The position numbers were made by a program, and so were the translations under genes. DNA of 64,000 nt from contig NZ_JAAVUR010000006.1 of NCBI RefSeq assembly GCF_018449545.1, positions 62,001-126,000 on the forward strand, read 5' to 3'. This DNA comes from Granulicella sp. dw_53. Its GTDB lineage: Bacteria > Acidobacteriota > Terriglobia > Terriglobales > Acidobacteriaceae. Of the stretch, positions 51,210-59,000 are shown in pieces. The notes beneath the pieces were generated by a model that was not told the origin of the DNA, did no database searches, and saw only the letters and a list, made by a program, of their open reading frames with translations. The first letter of the stretch is position 1. The number at the start of each line of letters is the position of its first letter.

Positions 51210-52061
51210 GTGCAGGCGATTCGTCGGATGCGGGGTGGGGCGCAGAGCCAGTTGATGCTGGGGGCGGATGGGAATCTTTGGGTGGTGAAGTTTCAGAACA
51301 ATCCGCAGCATCTGCGGGTGCTGGCGAATGAGCTGATCGCGACGCGGCTGGCGGCGGCGGTGGGGTTGACGGTGCCGGCGAGCGATGTGGTGGAGGTGAC
51401 GGAGTGGCTGGTGGCGAACTCGCCCGAGATGCACGTCGAGCTGCCACGCAATGGGCGGGAGCGGTACCGGGCGGGGCTGCAGTTCGGCAGCAGGTTTGTG
51501 GGTGGGTTGATGCCGGGGCAGGTGGTGGACTATCTGCCGGAGCCGCAGTTGCAGGAGGTGCGCAACCTGGGGGAGTTCGCCGGGATGCTGTGTCTCGATA
51601 AGTGGGCGGGGAACTGCAATGGGCGGCAGGCGGTCTTCGAGAGGAGGCCACGGGAGCGGAGGTATCGGGCCAGCTTTATCGACCAGGGGTACTGCTTCAA
51701 TGGCGGGGAGTGGACGTTTCCGGATAGTCTGCTGCGCGGGGTGTACCAACGGAACACGGTGTACGCGGGAGTGACGGGGTGGGAGAGCTTCGAGCCGTGG
51801 TTGAGCCGGATCGAGGCGATGGAGGCGGGGACGCTGTGGGAGATCGCCGAGGAGGTTCCGCCGGAGTGGTACGGCGGGGATACGGCGACGCTGGAGCGGC
51901 TGGTGGAGCAGATGTTGATGCGGCGGCAGCGGGTGCGAGAGCTGATTGGGATGTTTCGCGACTCGGACCGGAGGCCGTTACCGATGTGGGTGCGGAGGGA
52001 GACGGTGGGGGTACAAGAGGAGTTTGCGAAGCTGGGTGAGGCGGGTAAATTTGTAATGTAG
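51210..52061 (+). CDS. HipA-like kinase (HipA_2 type), partner of a DUF3037 protein
   Basis: The 283-residue product resembles HipA-like kinases that phosphorylate cellular targets or act as toxins. It shows a candidate nucleotide-binding strand with a lysine (LWVVKFQNNPQHLRVLANEL), the catalytic loop DKWAGNCNGRQAVFE and a DQG segment (FIDQGYCFNGGEW). The start is uncertain: I chose the GTG giving MQAIRRMRGGAQSQLMLG because the region upstream is the hairpin repeat; an ATG six codons later is also possible. It is followed 13 bases later by the DUF3037 gene, the familiar partner of this kinase type. The pair interrupts a phage gene order (terminase to portal). A toxin-antitoxin or defence role is inference. 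Confidence 0.75.
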   Translation: MQAIRRMRGGAQSQLMLGADGNLWVVKFQNNPQHLRVLANELIATRLAAAVGLTVPASDVVEVTEWLVANSPEMHVELPRNGRERYRAGLQFGSRFVGGLMPGQVVDYLPEPQLQEVRNLGEFAGMLCLDKWAGNCNGRQAVFERRPRERRYRASFIDQGYCFNGGEWTFPDSLLRGVYQRNTVYAGVTGWESFEPWLSRIEAMEAGTLWEIAEEVPPEWYGGDTATLERLVEQMLMRRQRVRELIGMFRDSDRRPLPMWVRRETVGVQEEFAKLGEAGKFVM

Positions 52062-52074
52062 GGTGAGGGGCTTG

Positions 52075-52944
52075 ATGGAGCGGCTGGCGTGCGAGTTCTT
52101 CCTGATCCGGTATGTGCCGGATGTGGTGAAGGGCGAGTTTACGAATATCGGGGTGGTGCTGCGCAAGGCTGGGCCGTCGGCTGGCGGCGCGGCGGCAGTG
52201 CGGTTTACGCGCGACTGGAGCCGGGTGCGGTGCATGGACGCCGACGCGGATGTGGGGCTACTGGAGTCGCTGGAGGGAGAGATTGCGGCGCGGCTGCGCT
52301 CGGATACGGGCGAGACGAAGCTGGTGATGGAGCTGCTCTCCGACACGCTCTCGAATGCGCTGCAGGTGACTCCGGTGAAGGCCTGCCTGGCGGAGAGCAT
52401 GGCGGCGGAGATGGAGCAGTTGATGCGGATGTACGTGGAGCCGCTGAAGGTGAAGGTAGAGCGCAAGCGTACGGGAAGGGCGGCGATCGCGGGGGCGATG
52501 CGGACGGAGTTCGAGCGGGCCGGGGTTTGGGGGCTGATGCGGAAGCGAATCGCGGCGGCGACGTATACGCGGGCCGGCGATCCGATGCGGATCGATTGCG
52601 GGTACCGGGTGGGTGTGGAGCAGGCGGGTGCAGACGGGCTGATCCGGATGTTCCAGGCGGTGTCGCTGGAGGGGGATGTGGAGACGGCGAAGGTCCTGGC
52701 CTACTCGGCTCCGCAGCTGCGGGATGGGGTGGCGCGGGTGGAGAGAGCGAGGCTGGAGCTGACGGCGGTGGTGGAACCTCTCCGGCTGGTGTCGTTTGGC
52801 AAGGATGCGGAAGAGGATGCGGATGAGGCGACGGAGCGGTACCGGTTTGGCGTGGAGGCGATGGAGCGGCAGGAGATTCGGGTGATGACGGTGAACGATC
52901 TGGCCAGGATGGCGGAGACGGCCAGAGCTGAGTTGAGGGTATAG
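52075..52944 (+). CDS. DUF3037 protein paired with a HipA-like kinase
   Basis: The 289-residue protein starts FFLIRYVPDVVKGEFTNIGV, the diagnostic block of DUF3037 (also CEFFL and NIGVVL). It continues with a helical central region (LESLEGEIAARLRSDTGETK) and an acidic, Glu/Asp-rich C-terminal half. The family function is unknown, but it is habitually adjacent to HipA-like kinases. I choose ATG 52075 with GAGGGG five bases upstream; a GTG four codons earlier is the alternative. The stop is followed immediately by an array of G4 tracts. Confidence 0.8.
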   Translation: MERLACEFFLIRYVPDVVKGEFTNIGVVLRKAGPSAGGAAAVRFTRDWSRVRCMDADADVGLLESLEGEIAARLRSDTGETKLVMELLSDTLSNALQVTPVKACLAESMAAEMEQLMRMYVEPLKVKVERKRTGRAAIAGAMRTEFERAGVWGLMRKRIAAATYTRAGDPMRIDCGYRVGVEQAGADGLIRMFQAVSLEGDVETAKVLAYSAPQLRDGVARVERARLELTAVVEPLRLVSFGKDAEEDADEATERYRFGVEAMERQEIRVMTVNDLARMAETARAELRV

Positions 52945-52980
52945 AGGGGTTAGGGGTTAGGGGTTAGGGGTTAGGGGTTA
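52945..52980. repeat. GGGGTTA tandem array with quadruplex potential
   Basis: Five GGGG tracts separated by TTA form a telomere-like heptamer repeat directly after the DUF3037 stop codon. Four G tracts with three-base loops meet the usual criteria for an intramolecular G-quadruplex. The array lies between the DUF3037 and portal genes. Confidence 0.9.
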
Positions 52981-53054
52981 GATCGAGACGGTTGGCGCGG
53001 CCTTTTGGCTGTGCCTTTTTTTATTTGGGCTAAGGATTTTTTGGGGGGTGAGGG

Positions 53055-54305
53055 ATGGGGATGCAGGCGAAGGTGCGGGATGTTTGGCGGCGGGTTGTGG
53101 GGGTTGAGGCTGCGGCGGGGGATGGCGATGCGACCAAGGGGGAACGGAAGACGGCGATGTTGCCTTCGATCCTGAGTCCTTACAATCCGGCGGGGCGGAT
53201 GGGGCAGAGTGCGCTGCCGAAGCCTACTCCGGCGAATCTGCGCAGGCTGGCGGAGACGCCGGTGGTGCGGCGGGCGATCAATGTGGTGAAGGACCGGATC
53301 GCGAGCATGGACTGGCAGATTCGCGTGCGGCGGGGGTATCGCGAGGCGGAGGTGGAGGACGCTGCGGCCCGCATGGCGGTGTTGCGGCGGTGCTTGGAGG
53401 AGCCAAACGCGGCGGATAGCTTCCGTGTGCTGTGGGAGCAGGTGCTGGAGGATTTGCTGGTGGGCGGGTTTGGCGCGGTGGAGATGGAGGCGACGGGGGA
53501 TCTGCTACGTCCCTTTCACCTATGGGCGGTGGATGGGGCGACCATCCAGATCGATGGACGGTGGGATGGGAGTGCCGACAAGCCGCGCTATGCGCAGGCG
53601 ACGGGCCGGCTGGGGGCGGCTGGCCTGGTGCCGCTGCGCGACGACGAGTTGATGTATGTGCGGCTGAATCCGCGCACACACTCTTCGTTCGGGCTGGGGC
53701 GGCTGGAGGTGGCCTTCGAGACGGTGAACCAGTTTCTGTCGGCGAGCCGGTATGCGGGCCGCCTGGCAAGCAACTCGGTGGTGCAGTATGCGCTGTGGCT
53801 GAACGAGGCCACGCCGGAGCAGCACGACCGGCTGATCCGCTGGTGGCAGGACGAGATCGAAGGGACGGGGCGGGTTCCGCTGCTGAGCTGCGAGCAGAAG
53901 CCCGAGGTGCTGCGCTTCGCGGGCGGCACGGATGCGGACCTGCGGCTGGCCTGGCAGGAGGCGCTGATTCGCATGATTGCCAATGCGTTCGATCTGCCTC
54001 CCATGCTGCTAGGGCTGCAACAGGATGTGAACCGCTCGACGGCGGCGGAGATGGCGGACGAGGCGTTCCAAAGCGCGGTGGTTCCGGTGGCCAAGCTGCT
54101 GCAGGAGCACATCACGCGCGATCTCTTCGCGAAGAAGCTGGGCTGGCGGGAGTTCGAGTTTTGCTTCAACGAGCTGGAGAGCCGGGACGAGTTGGAGGAG
54201 GTGCAGATCCAGGCGGAGCTGCTCCGGGCCGGAGTGTTGACGGTGGATGAGGTGCGGGCCATGCGCGGCTTGTTGCCGCTTGCGGCGGCGGAGGTGGCGC
54301 GGTGA
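53055..54305 (+). CDS. Phage portal protein (HK97-like)
   Basis: Portal proteins form the dodecameric ring through which DNA enters the capsid. The 416-residue product has the HK97-type pattern: NLRRLAETPVVRRAINVVKD, RIASMDWQIRVRRG, VLWEQVLEDLLVGGFGAVEM, the ATGRLGAAGLVPLRDDELMY segment and ANAFDLPPMLLGLQQDVNRS near 300. The C-terminal region (ELESRDELEEVQIQAELLRA) matches phage portals. It overlaps the next gene by four bases (GTGA). No capsid, protease or head-tail adaptor genes follow, so the cluster is incomplete. The ORF itself is intact. Confidence 0.93.
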   Translation: MGMQAKVRDVWRRVVGVEAAAGDGDATKGERKTAMLPSILSPYNPAGRMGQSALPKPTPANLRRLAETPVVRRAINVVKDRIASMDWQIRVRRGYREAEVEDAAARMAVLRRCLEEPNAADSFRVLWEQVLEDLLVGGFGAVEMEATGDLLRPFHLWAVDGATIQIDGRWDGSADKPRYAQATGRLGAAGLVPLRDDELMYVRLNPRTHSSFGLGRLEVAFETVNQFLSASRYAGRLASNSVVQYALWLNEATPEQHDRLIRWWQDEIEGTGRVPLLSCEQKPEVLRFAGGTDADLRLAWQEALIRMIANAFDLPPMLLGLQQDVNRSTAAEMADEAFQSAVVPVAKLLQEHITRDLFAKKLGWREFEFCFNELESRDELEEVQIQAELLRAGVLTVDEVRAMRGLLPLAAAEVAR

Positions 54306-56617
54306 GGGTGAGCTTCGACAACCTGGATGGACGTGGTGCGGTGGACTATACGGGGCACATCTGCGTCGATGGGCCAGTGAAGATCGACCGCGCGTTGAAT
54401 GCGCCTTCGCGGTGCAGTGGAATGGTCGCGGTGGGCGGAAGCACGCTGGCGGCGCTGGTACGGCGGGCGCGGGTGGTGGTGACCTCGGACGATGGCACGG
54501 CTCTGTTTACGGGGTATGTGGCGACGGAGCCGCAGCAGATCTATGCGGGCACGGGAACGACGGGGCCGGTGTATCGCACCGCCTTCAGCGCGATCAGCGA
54601 TGAGTGGCTGCTCGATAAGCAGAGCGTCGCGACGAGTGGCGCGGGGCTGGGGCAGTCCGGCGGACAGGTGCTGACGACGCTGACGGATCGTGTGGACGCG
54701 GGGTTGTTTACAACCCAGGGCGTCGCGGCTGGGAGACAGGTTGGGGTGTTTCAGCCGGAGCCGACGCAGAACTGGTCGGAGAATGCGAGCGGCGTTGCGG
54801 CAGGCGCATATGCGGCGTACCGGGTGTTGGATGGCGCTTTGACGCTGCAGTCGGTGGGGACGGTGACGCATCCCTTGAGCGACGGCGATGGCACGTTGCA
54901 GATCGCGGCGTTGAGCCTGGGTTCGGTGAAGGAGCTGGCCAACGACGTAACGGTGAGCGGCGAGTTGGAGCCGGACGCGTATGTGAGCGAGCTGCTCATG
55001 GGCGATGGGACGACCGCGGCGTTCCAGTTGGCGGAGGCGCCGTTTCGTCCGAAGGCGGCAGGGAAGAGCTCTCAGTTGCTGTCGGAGAGCTTCGACCTGG
55101 GCGTCTTCGATGCGCGGGTGTGGACTGTGACCGATGGAGGGTCCCATCTGGGCTTCGGCGCGAACGGACTGGCGATGACGGGCGGCAACGGCCTCGACGG
55201 GCAGACGACGCTGACGGCGATCGATCCGGTCGAGATGGGTGGGACGCTGGTGGTGGAAGCCGGAAGCCTGCGTCTGGATGCGGCGAGCGATGGCGTGGTG
55301 TGCGGGCTTTATAGTGGTGCTGTTTTGAGGGAGAACTGCTTCGCGGGGTACAACGTCCGGCAGAGCGGAGGCTCGACGCTGGTGGTGCCGTTTGTGAATG
55401 GCGCGGAGGTGGGCACTGCGCTGACGGCGTTGCAGGGCCACGCCTATACGCTGCGCATCCGGCTGCACTGCGTGGAGACCGAGCGGGTACAGCAGCTCTA
55501 CTACGCGCTGGTGGATGGCGTGGTGAAGAGCTTTGGCGGGGGCCTGGTGGATGCGCCGATGATGGTCGTCTTTGAGCTGCAGGATCTGGGGGTCTCGTCG
55601 AATACGCCGGCCACGGTGCTGTACGACGGTGTGGTGACGGTCTCGCCCGCGACCTGCGGCTTCGCGGCGGTGAACAGTGTGCAGCTCTTCGGGTCGATGG
55701 GGTACTGCCGGGTGACGCAGGCGGGCTCGGCGTGGGTTAGGAGCACGTTGCCAAGCGGAGTGACTGGAACGCGGCTGATCGGCGTGGCGGGCGAGGGCGT
55801 CGACTGCATGGTAAATAGCACTGGATTGGTTACATTCCTGGCGGGCCGGATTCCGGTGGCGGGCGAGATTGTAACCGTCGCGTATCGCCGGGGCAGGCGG
55901 GCGGTGGCGCGGCTGGAGGATAGCGCAAGTGTCGCAACGGAGGCAGCGGGCGGGATGCCGGGCGCGGCGCGCTGGCTGGGGAAGGTGTTGCGGCCTGCGG
56001 CGCGCAGCTCTGTCGACTGTGAGAGCGCGGCGCTGGCGATCTTGAGCTTTGCGTCGAGCCGTGCGGCGGCGATTACGGGGAGTTACGAGGCGACCAATCC
56101 CGCGGACGTGTGGCCGGGGGATGTGCTGGCTCTGACGCGAGGCGGGCAGACGACGAATGTGCTGGTGCGGCGCGTGGGGATCGTGGACCGGATGTCCGCT
56201 CCTGAGGCGCTGACCTACCGCATGGAGTTCGCCAACGACTGGGCGGAGGGGTTGGGGTTGAGCTTGTCCGAGGCGATCGCGGAGGATGCGCTGCTGCCGG
56301 AGACCGCGCTCAGCGCACCGGGTGCCGCGCTGGCGAACCTGCAACTGCTGCAGGTGGTGAGCTCTACGGCGACCGTGTTGCAGGTGGATACGGGGACGGC
56401 TCCGCCTGCGGGTGGGGGCTTCGAAGTGCGGCGGCGGGATTGGGACTTCGAGCCGGGCGTGGATCAGGACCTGGTGCTGCGCAGCCCGGTGCGGAGCTTC
56501 GCGATTCCACGGGAGGGGCAGGTGGAGCGGTACTACGTGCGGATGTTTGATGGATCGACGCCGCCGGTGTACTCACGATTTTCAAGTGCGGTGTTTACGA
56601 ATCTTCCGGTCGGGTAA
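54302..56617 (+). CDS. Large phage tail/hub-like protein
   Basis: The 771-residue protein starts GHICVDGPVKIDRALNAPSR, VVVTSDDGTALFTGYVATEP, then contains repeated beta-rich, Gly/Thr/Ser-rich sequence with few charges. The first 130 residues resemble tail-tip or baseplate hub proteins of siphoviruses, and later segments (TLVVPFVNGAEVGTALTALQ) look like beta-sandwich insertions. The C-terminal domain ends SRFSSAVFTNLPVG. Translation is coupled to portal. No tape-measure or tail-tube gene is present. It has no signal peptide. Function outside a phage particle is unknown. Confidence 0.75.
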   Translation: MRVSFDNLDGRGAVDYTGHICVDGPVKIDRALNAPSRCSGMVAVGGSTLAALVRRARVVVTSDDGTALFTGYVATEPQQIYAGTGTTGPVYRTAFSAISDEWLLDKQSVATSGAGLGQSGGQVLTTLTDRVDAGLFTTQGVAAGRQVGVFQPEPTQNWSENASGVAAGAYAAYRVLDGALTLQSVGTVTHPLSDGDGTLQIAALSLGSVKELANDVTVSGELEPDAYVSELLMGDGTTAAFQLAEAPFRPKAAGKSSQLLSESFDLGVFDARVWTVTDGGSHLGFGANGLAMTGGNGLDGQTTLTAIDPVEMGGTLVVEAGSLRLDAASDGVVCGLYSGAVLRENCFAGYNVRQSGGSTLVVPFVNGAEVGTALTALQGHAYTLRIRLHCVETERVQQLYYALVDGVVKSFGGGLVDAPMMVVFELQDLGVSSNTPATVLYDGVVTVSPATCGFAAVNSVQLFGSMGYCRVTQAGSAWVRSTLPSGVTGTRLIGVAGEGVDCMVNSTGLVTFLAGRIPVAGEIVTVAYRRGRRAVARLEDSASVATEAAGGMPGAARWLGKVLRPAARSSVDCESAALAILSFASSRAAAITGSYEATNPADVWPGDVLALTRGGQTTNVLVRRVGIVDRMSAPEALTYRMEFANDWAEGLGLSLSEAIAEDALLPETALSAPGAALANLQLLQVVSSTATVLQVDTGTAPPAGGGFEVRRRDWDFEPGVDQDLVLRSPVRSFAIPREGQVERYYVRMFDGSTPPVYSRFSSAVFTNLPVG

Positions 56618-56646
56618 GGCTGGAGGTTGGAGAGTGGAGGTGGGAT

Positions 56647-56862
56647 ATGACGGAGTTCGAAGGGCAGGTATTGGCGGAGTTAAGCGTATTGCAGAGCCAG
56701 ATGAAGCAGTTGCTGGGGGTCGGGCAGCCGGGCAGGCTGACGCAACTGGAGGAGCGTGTGGAGCGGCACGAACAGACGGTGCAGCGGATGAAAGGGTTGG
56801 CCGGGGCCTTCGGCGCGGTGCTGACGATGATCCATCTGGCCATCGATATGCTGCGCCGCTAA
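56647..56862 (+). CDS. Small coiled-coil protein with C-terminal helix (XhlA-like)
   Basis: The 71-residue product has a heptad-like coiled coil (LAELSVLQSQMKQLLGVGQP, LTQLEERVERHEQTVQRMKG) and a C-terminal hydrophobic helix (AGAFGAVLTMIHLAIDML). This layout resembles XhlA/hemolysin-type phage accessory proteins that work with holins. The match is structural, not sequence-confirmed. It follows the hub gene by 29 bases and precedes another small phage-like gene. Confidence 0.6.
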   Translation: MTEFEGQVLAELSVLQSQMKQLLGVGQPGRLTQLEERVERHEQTVQRMKGLAGAFGAVLTMIHLAIDMLRR

Positions 56863-56875
56863 GGGGAGGAGCACG

Positions 56876-57139
56876 ATGGACTTTGATTTTATGAAGTTGT
56901 TTCTGCGGGCAGTCGCATTGGTGCCGGATGTGATCCATAGGACCGAGGCGCGGTTTGGCGAGAAGACGGGGGTGCAGAAGAGGGAGGCTGCGGTAGAGAT
57001 CGTAGGGGCCGCGATCGATGTGGCGAATGCGGTGTCGCTGAAGCATATCGCCGATTCGGGCCGCTTCACGGAGGGCCTGGGCCGGATCATCGATGGAGTG
57101 GTGGAGTGTTTGAACGCGAGCGTGTGGATGAAGTCGTAA
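56876..57139 (+). CDS. Small phage-associated hypothetical protein
   Basis: The 87-residue product, MDFDFMKLFLRAVALVPDVI onward, is helical with IVGAAIDVANAVSLKHIAD and LGRIIDGVVECLNASVWMKS. No lysozyme motif or strong membrane helix is present. It has AGGAG upstream. Its position right after the coiled-coil gene suggests a role in the same phage module, perhaps in lysis or tail assembly. The gene is followed by purE, so it marks the right border of the remnant. Confidence 0.55.
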   Translation: MDFDFMKLFLRAVALVPDVIHRTEARFGEKTGVQKREAAVEIVGAAIDVANAVSLKHIADSGRFTEGLGRIIDGVVECLNASVWMKS

Positions 57140-57190
57140 TGGGGTGTGGCCGGTGGCCGAGGTGGTGGCCTGAAACCGTATAATCGGGCC

Positions 57191-57733
57191 ATGAGCGCCG
57201 ATCCATTGGGTCCATTGGTTGGAGTTGTGATGGGAAGCCGTAGCGATTACACCGTGATGCGAGCTGCGGTGGAGATGCTGCGGGAGTTTGGCGTGGCGCA
57301 TGAGGCGCGGGTGGTCTCCGCCCACCGTACCCCGGACCTGCTGTTCGAGTACGCGGAGAGCGCGGTGGATCGCGGGCTGCGGGTGATCATCGCGGGAGCC
57401 GGTGGTGCGGCGCATCTGCCGGGAATGCTCGCGGCGAAGACCATCGTGCCGGTGTTGGGCGTGCCGGTCTCGGTGACGGCGTTGCAGGGGATGGACTCGC
57501 TGCTGAGTATTGTGCAGATGCCGAAGGGGGTTCCGGTAGGGACGATGGCGATTGGCGCGGCGGGTGCGGCGAACGCGGCGTTGCTGGCGGTGGCGATGCT
57601 GGCCGCCGCGGGCGATCTGGAGCTGCGGGCGAAGCTGGTGGCGTGGCGTGCGGCACGGCGCGACGAGGTGCTTGCGCAGGGTCTGGACGACCTTGCCGAG
57701 CTGGAAGTATCAACCAAAAAGGCCGGTGCTTAA
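57191..57733 (+). CDS. purE: 5-(carboxyamino)imidazole ribonucleotide mutase
   Basis: PurE converts N5-CAIR to CAIR in purine synthesis. The 180-residue protein shows [19 protein letters not shown] (substrate phosphate site), [35 protein letters not shown], and [21 protein letters not shown] choose ATG 57191 because the longer reading frame upstream is unconserved. It stops two bases before the purK start, and the two act consecutively. It is preceded by phage genes but is itself ordinary. Confidence 0.96.
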   Translation: MSADPLGPLVGVVMGSRSDYTVMRAAVEMLREFGVAHEARVVSAHRTPDLLFEYAESAVDRGLRVIIAGAGGAAHLPGMLAAKTIVPVLGVPVSVTALQGMDSLLSIVQMPKGVPVGTMAIGAAGAANAALLAVAMLAAAGDLELRAKLVAWRAARRDEVLAQGLDDLAELEVSTKKAGA

Positions 57734-57735
57734 GC

Positions 57736-58911
57736 GTGTCTGGAATTGAGAGAACAAAACCTATCCTTCCGGGTGCGACGATCGGAATCTTTGGCGGCGG
57801 GCAGCTAGGCCGCATGACGGCGATGGCGGCGCGGGGCATGGGCTACCGGCTGCTGGTGCTGGATCCGGATCCGGCTTGTCCGGCGCGGTTTGTGGTGGAC
57901 GAGTGCATCGAGGCCGGGTGGGACGACAGCCGCGAGGCGGCGAACCTGGCGCGGGCCTGCGACGTGGTGACGCTCGAGATCGAGCAGATCGCCCCGGCGA
58001 GCATGGCGGCGGCGGCGAACTTCGCTCCGGTGAGGCCGGGGGGAGAGATGCTGGCCATCATCCAGAACCGCGTGGAGCAGAAGAACTGGCTGCGGCGCAA
58101 TCGCTTTCCGATAGGAGACTATCGGGCGGTGAACTCGCTCGAAGAGGTGCGCGAGGCGGTGGCCGCGCTCGGGGGCCGTTGCTTCTGCAAGAGCGCTACC
58201 GGCGGATACGATGGCCGCGGGCAGGGCAAGGTGGGCTTCAAGCCCGGCGTGCCGGTTGAAGACGAGGTGCGGGATGCCTGGGCGGCGCTCGGCGAAGGCC
58301 CCGGGGTCGTCGAGAAGGCGGTCGATCTGGAGCGCGAGATCTCGGTGCTGGTGGCGCGGTCCCCGGCGGGCGAGGTGAAGGTCTATCCGGCGGCGTGGAA
58401 CCATCATGAAGAGCAGATTCTCGCCTGGAGCGTGATGCCTGCGCCGCTTCCGGTGACGATGGCCGTGGAGGCGAGTGTGATCGCCGAAGCGATCGCGGAT
58501 ACCTTCCAACTGGAAGGAATTCTCGCCGTCGAGATGTTCTGCACCACGGAGGGCCAGTTGCTGGTCAACGAGCTCGCGCCGCGGCCACACAACAGCTACC
58601 ACTCCAGCGAGCGAGCCTGCCAGACCAGCCAGTTTGAGCAGTTGGTGCGGGCGGTGTGCTGTCTTCCGCTGGGCGATGTGGAGATCGTGCAGCCGGCGGC
58701 GATCGCGAATCTGTTGGGCGACCTCTGGATGGATGAGGACGGTCCGCGTGAGCCGCGCTTCGATGCGGCACTGGCGGTGCCCGGGGTTCGACTGCATCTG
58801 TACGAGAAGCTGCAGCCGCGCAAGGGAAGAAAGATGGGGCACCTCTCGGCGGTGGGCAGGACGACCGAGGAGGCCGTGGATCTGGTGCTGCAGGCGAAGG
58901 CGCTGCTGTAG
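57736..58911 (+). CDS. purK: 5-(carboxyamino)imidazole ribonucleotide synthase
   Basis: PurK carboxylates AIR with ATP and bicarbonate to N5-CAIR, feeding PurE. The ATP-grasp enzyme of 391 residues starts IGIFGGGQLGRMTAMAARGM, then has GGYDGRGQGKV, VVEKAVDLEREISVLVARSP and EMFCTTEGQLLVNELAPRPH-NSYHSSE at the metal-binding region. The start is GTG 57736, just after the purE stop. The run ends in a strong terminator. Together with PurE it indicates the two-step bacterial route. Confidence 0.96.
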   Translation: MSGIERTKPILPGATIGIFGGGQLGRMTAMAARGMGYRLLVLDPDPACPARFVVDECIEAGWDDSREAANLARACDVVTLEIEQIAPASMAAAANFAPVRPGGEMLAIIQNRVEQKNWLRRNRFPIGDYRAVNSLEEVREAVAALGGRCFCKSATGGYDGRGQGKVGFKPGVPVEDEVRDAWAALGEGPGVVEKAVDLEREISVLVARSPAGEVKVYPAAWNHHEEQILAWSVMPAPLPVTMAVEASVIAEAIADTFQLEGILAVEMFCTTEGQLLVNELAPRPHNSYHSSERACQTSQFEQLVRAVCCLPLGDVEIVQPAAIANLLGDLWMDEDGPREPRFDAALAVPGVRLHLYEKLQPRKGRKMGHLSAVGRTTEEAVDLVLQAKALL

Positions 58912-58941
58912 AAGGGTATTTCGGACAATAGGACAAGAAGA

Positions 58942-58977
58942 AGCGCGGCAGGCTCGATGAGCTTGCCGCGCTTTTTT
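58942..58977 (+). terminator. purEK terminator
   Basis: AGCGCGGCA-GGCTC pairs with GAGCT-TGCCGCGCT and is followed by six T residues. It lies about 30 bases after purK, facing the convergent E2 gene. Confidence 0.93.
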
Positions 58978-59000
58978 CGTTTCGGTGAGGAGAGATTGGA

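Noticed and set aside
53588-56344. A 918-codon minus-strand frame opposite the portal and hub genes
   Set aside because: It lies antisense to two genes with recognisable phage sequence. Its translation is rich in Arg, His and Pro without any known motif, as expected for the shadow of a GC-rich gene.
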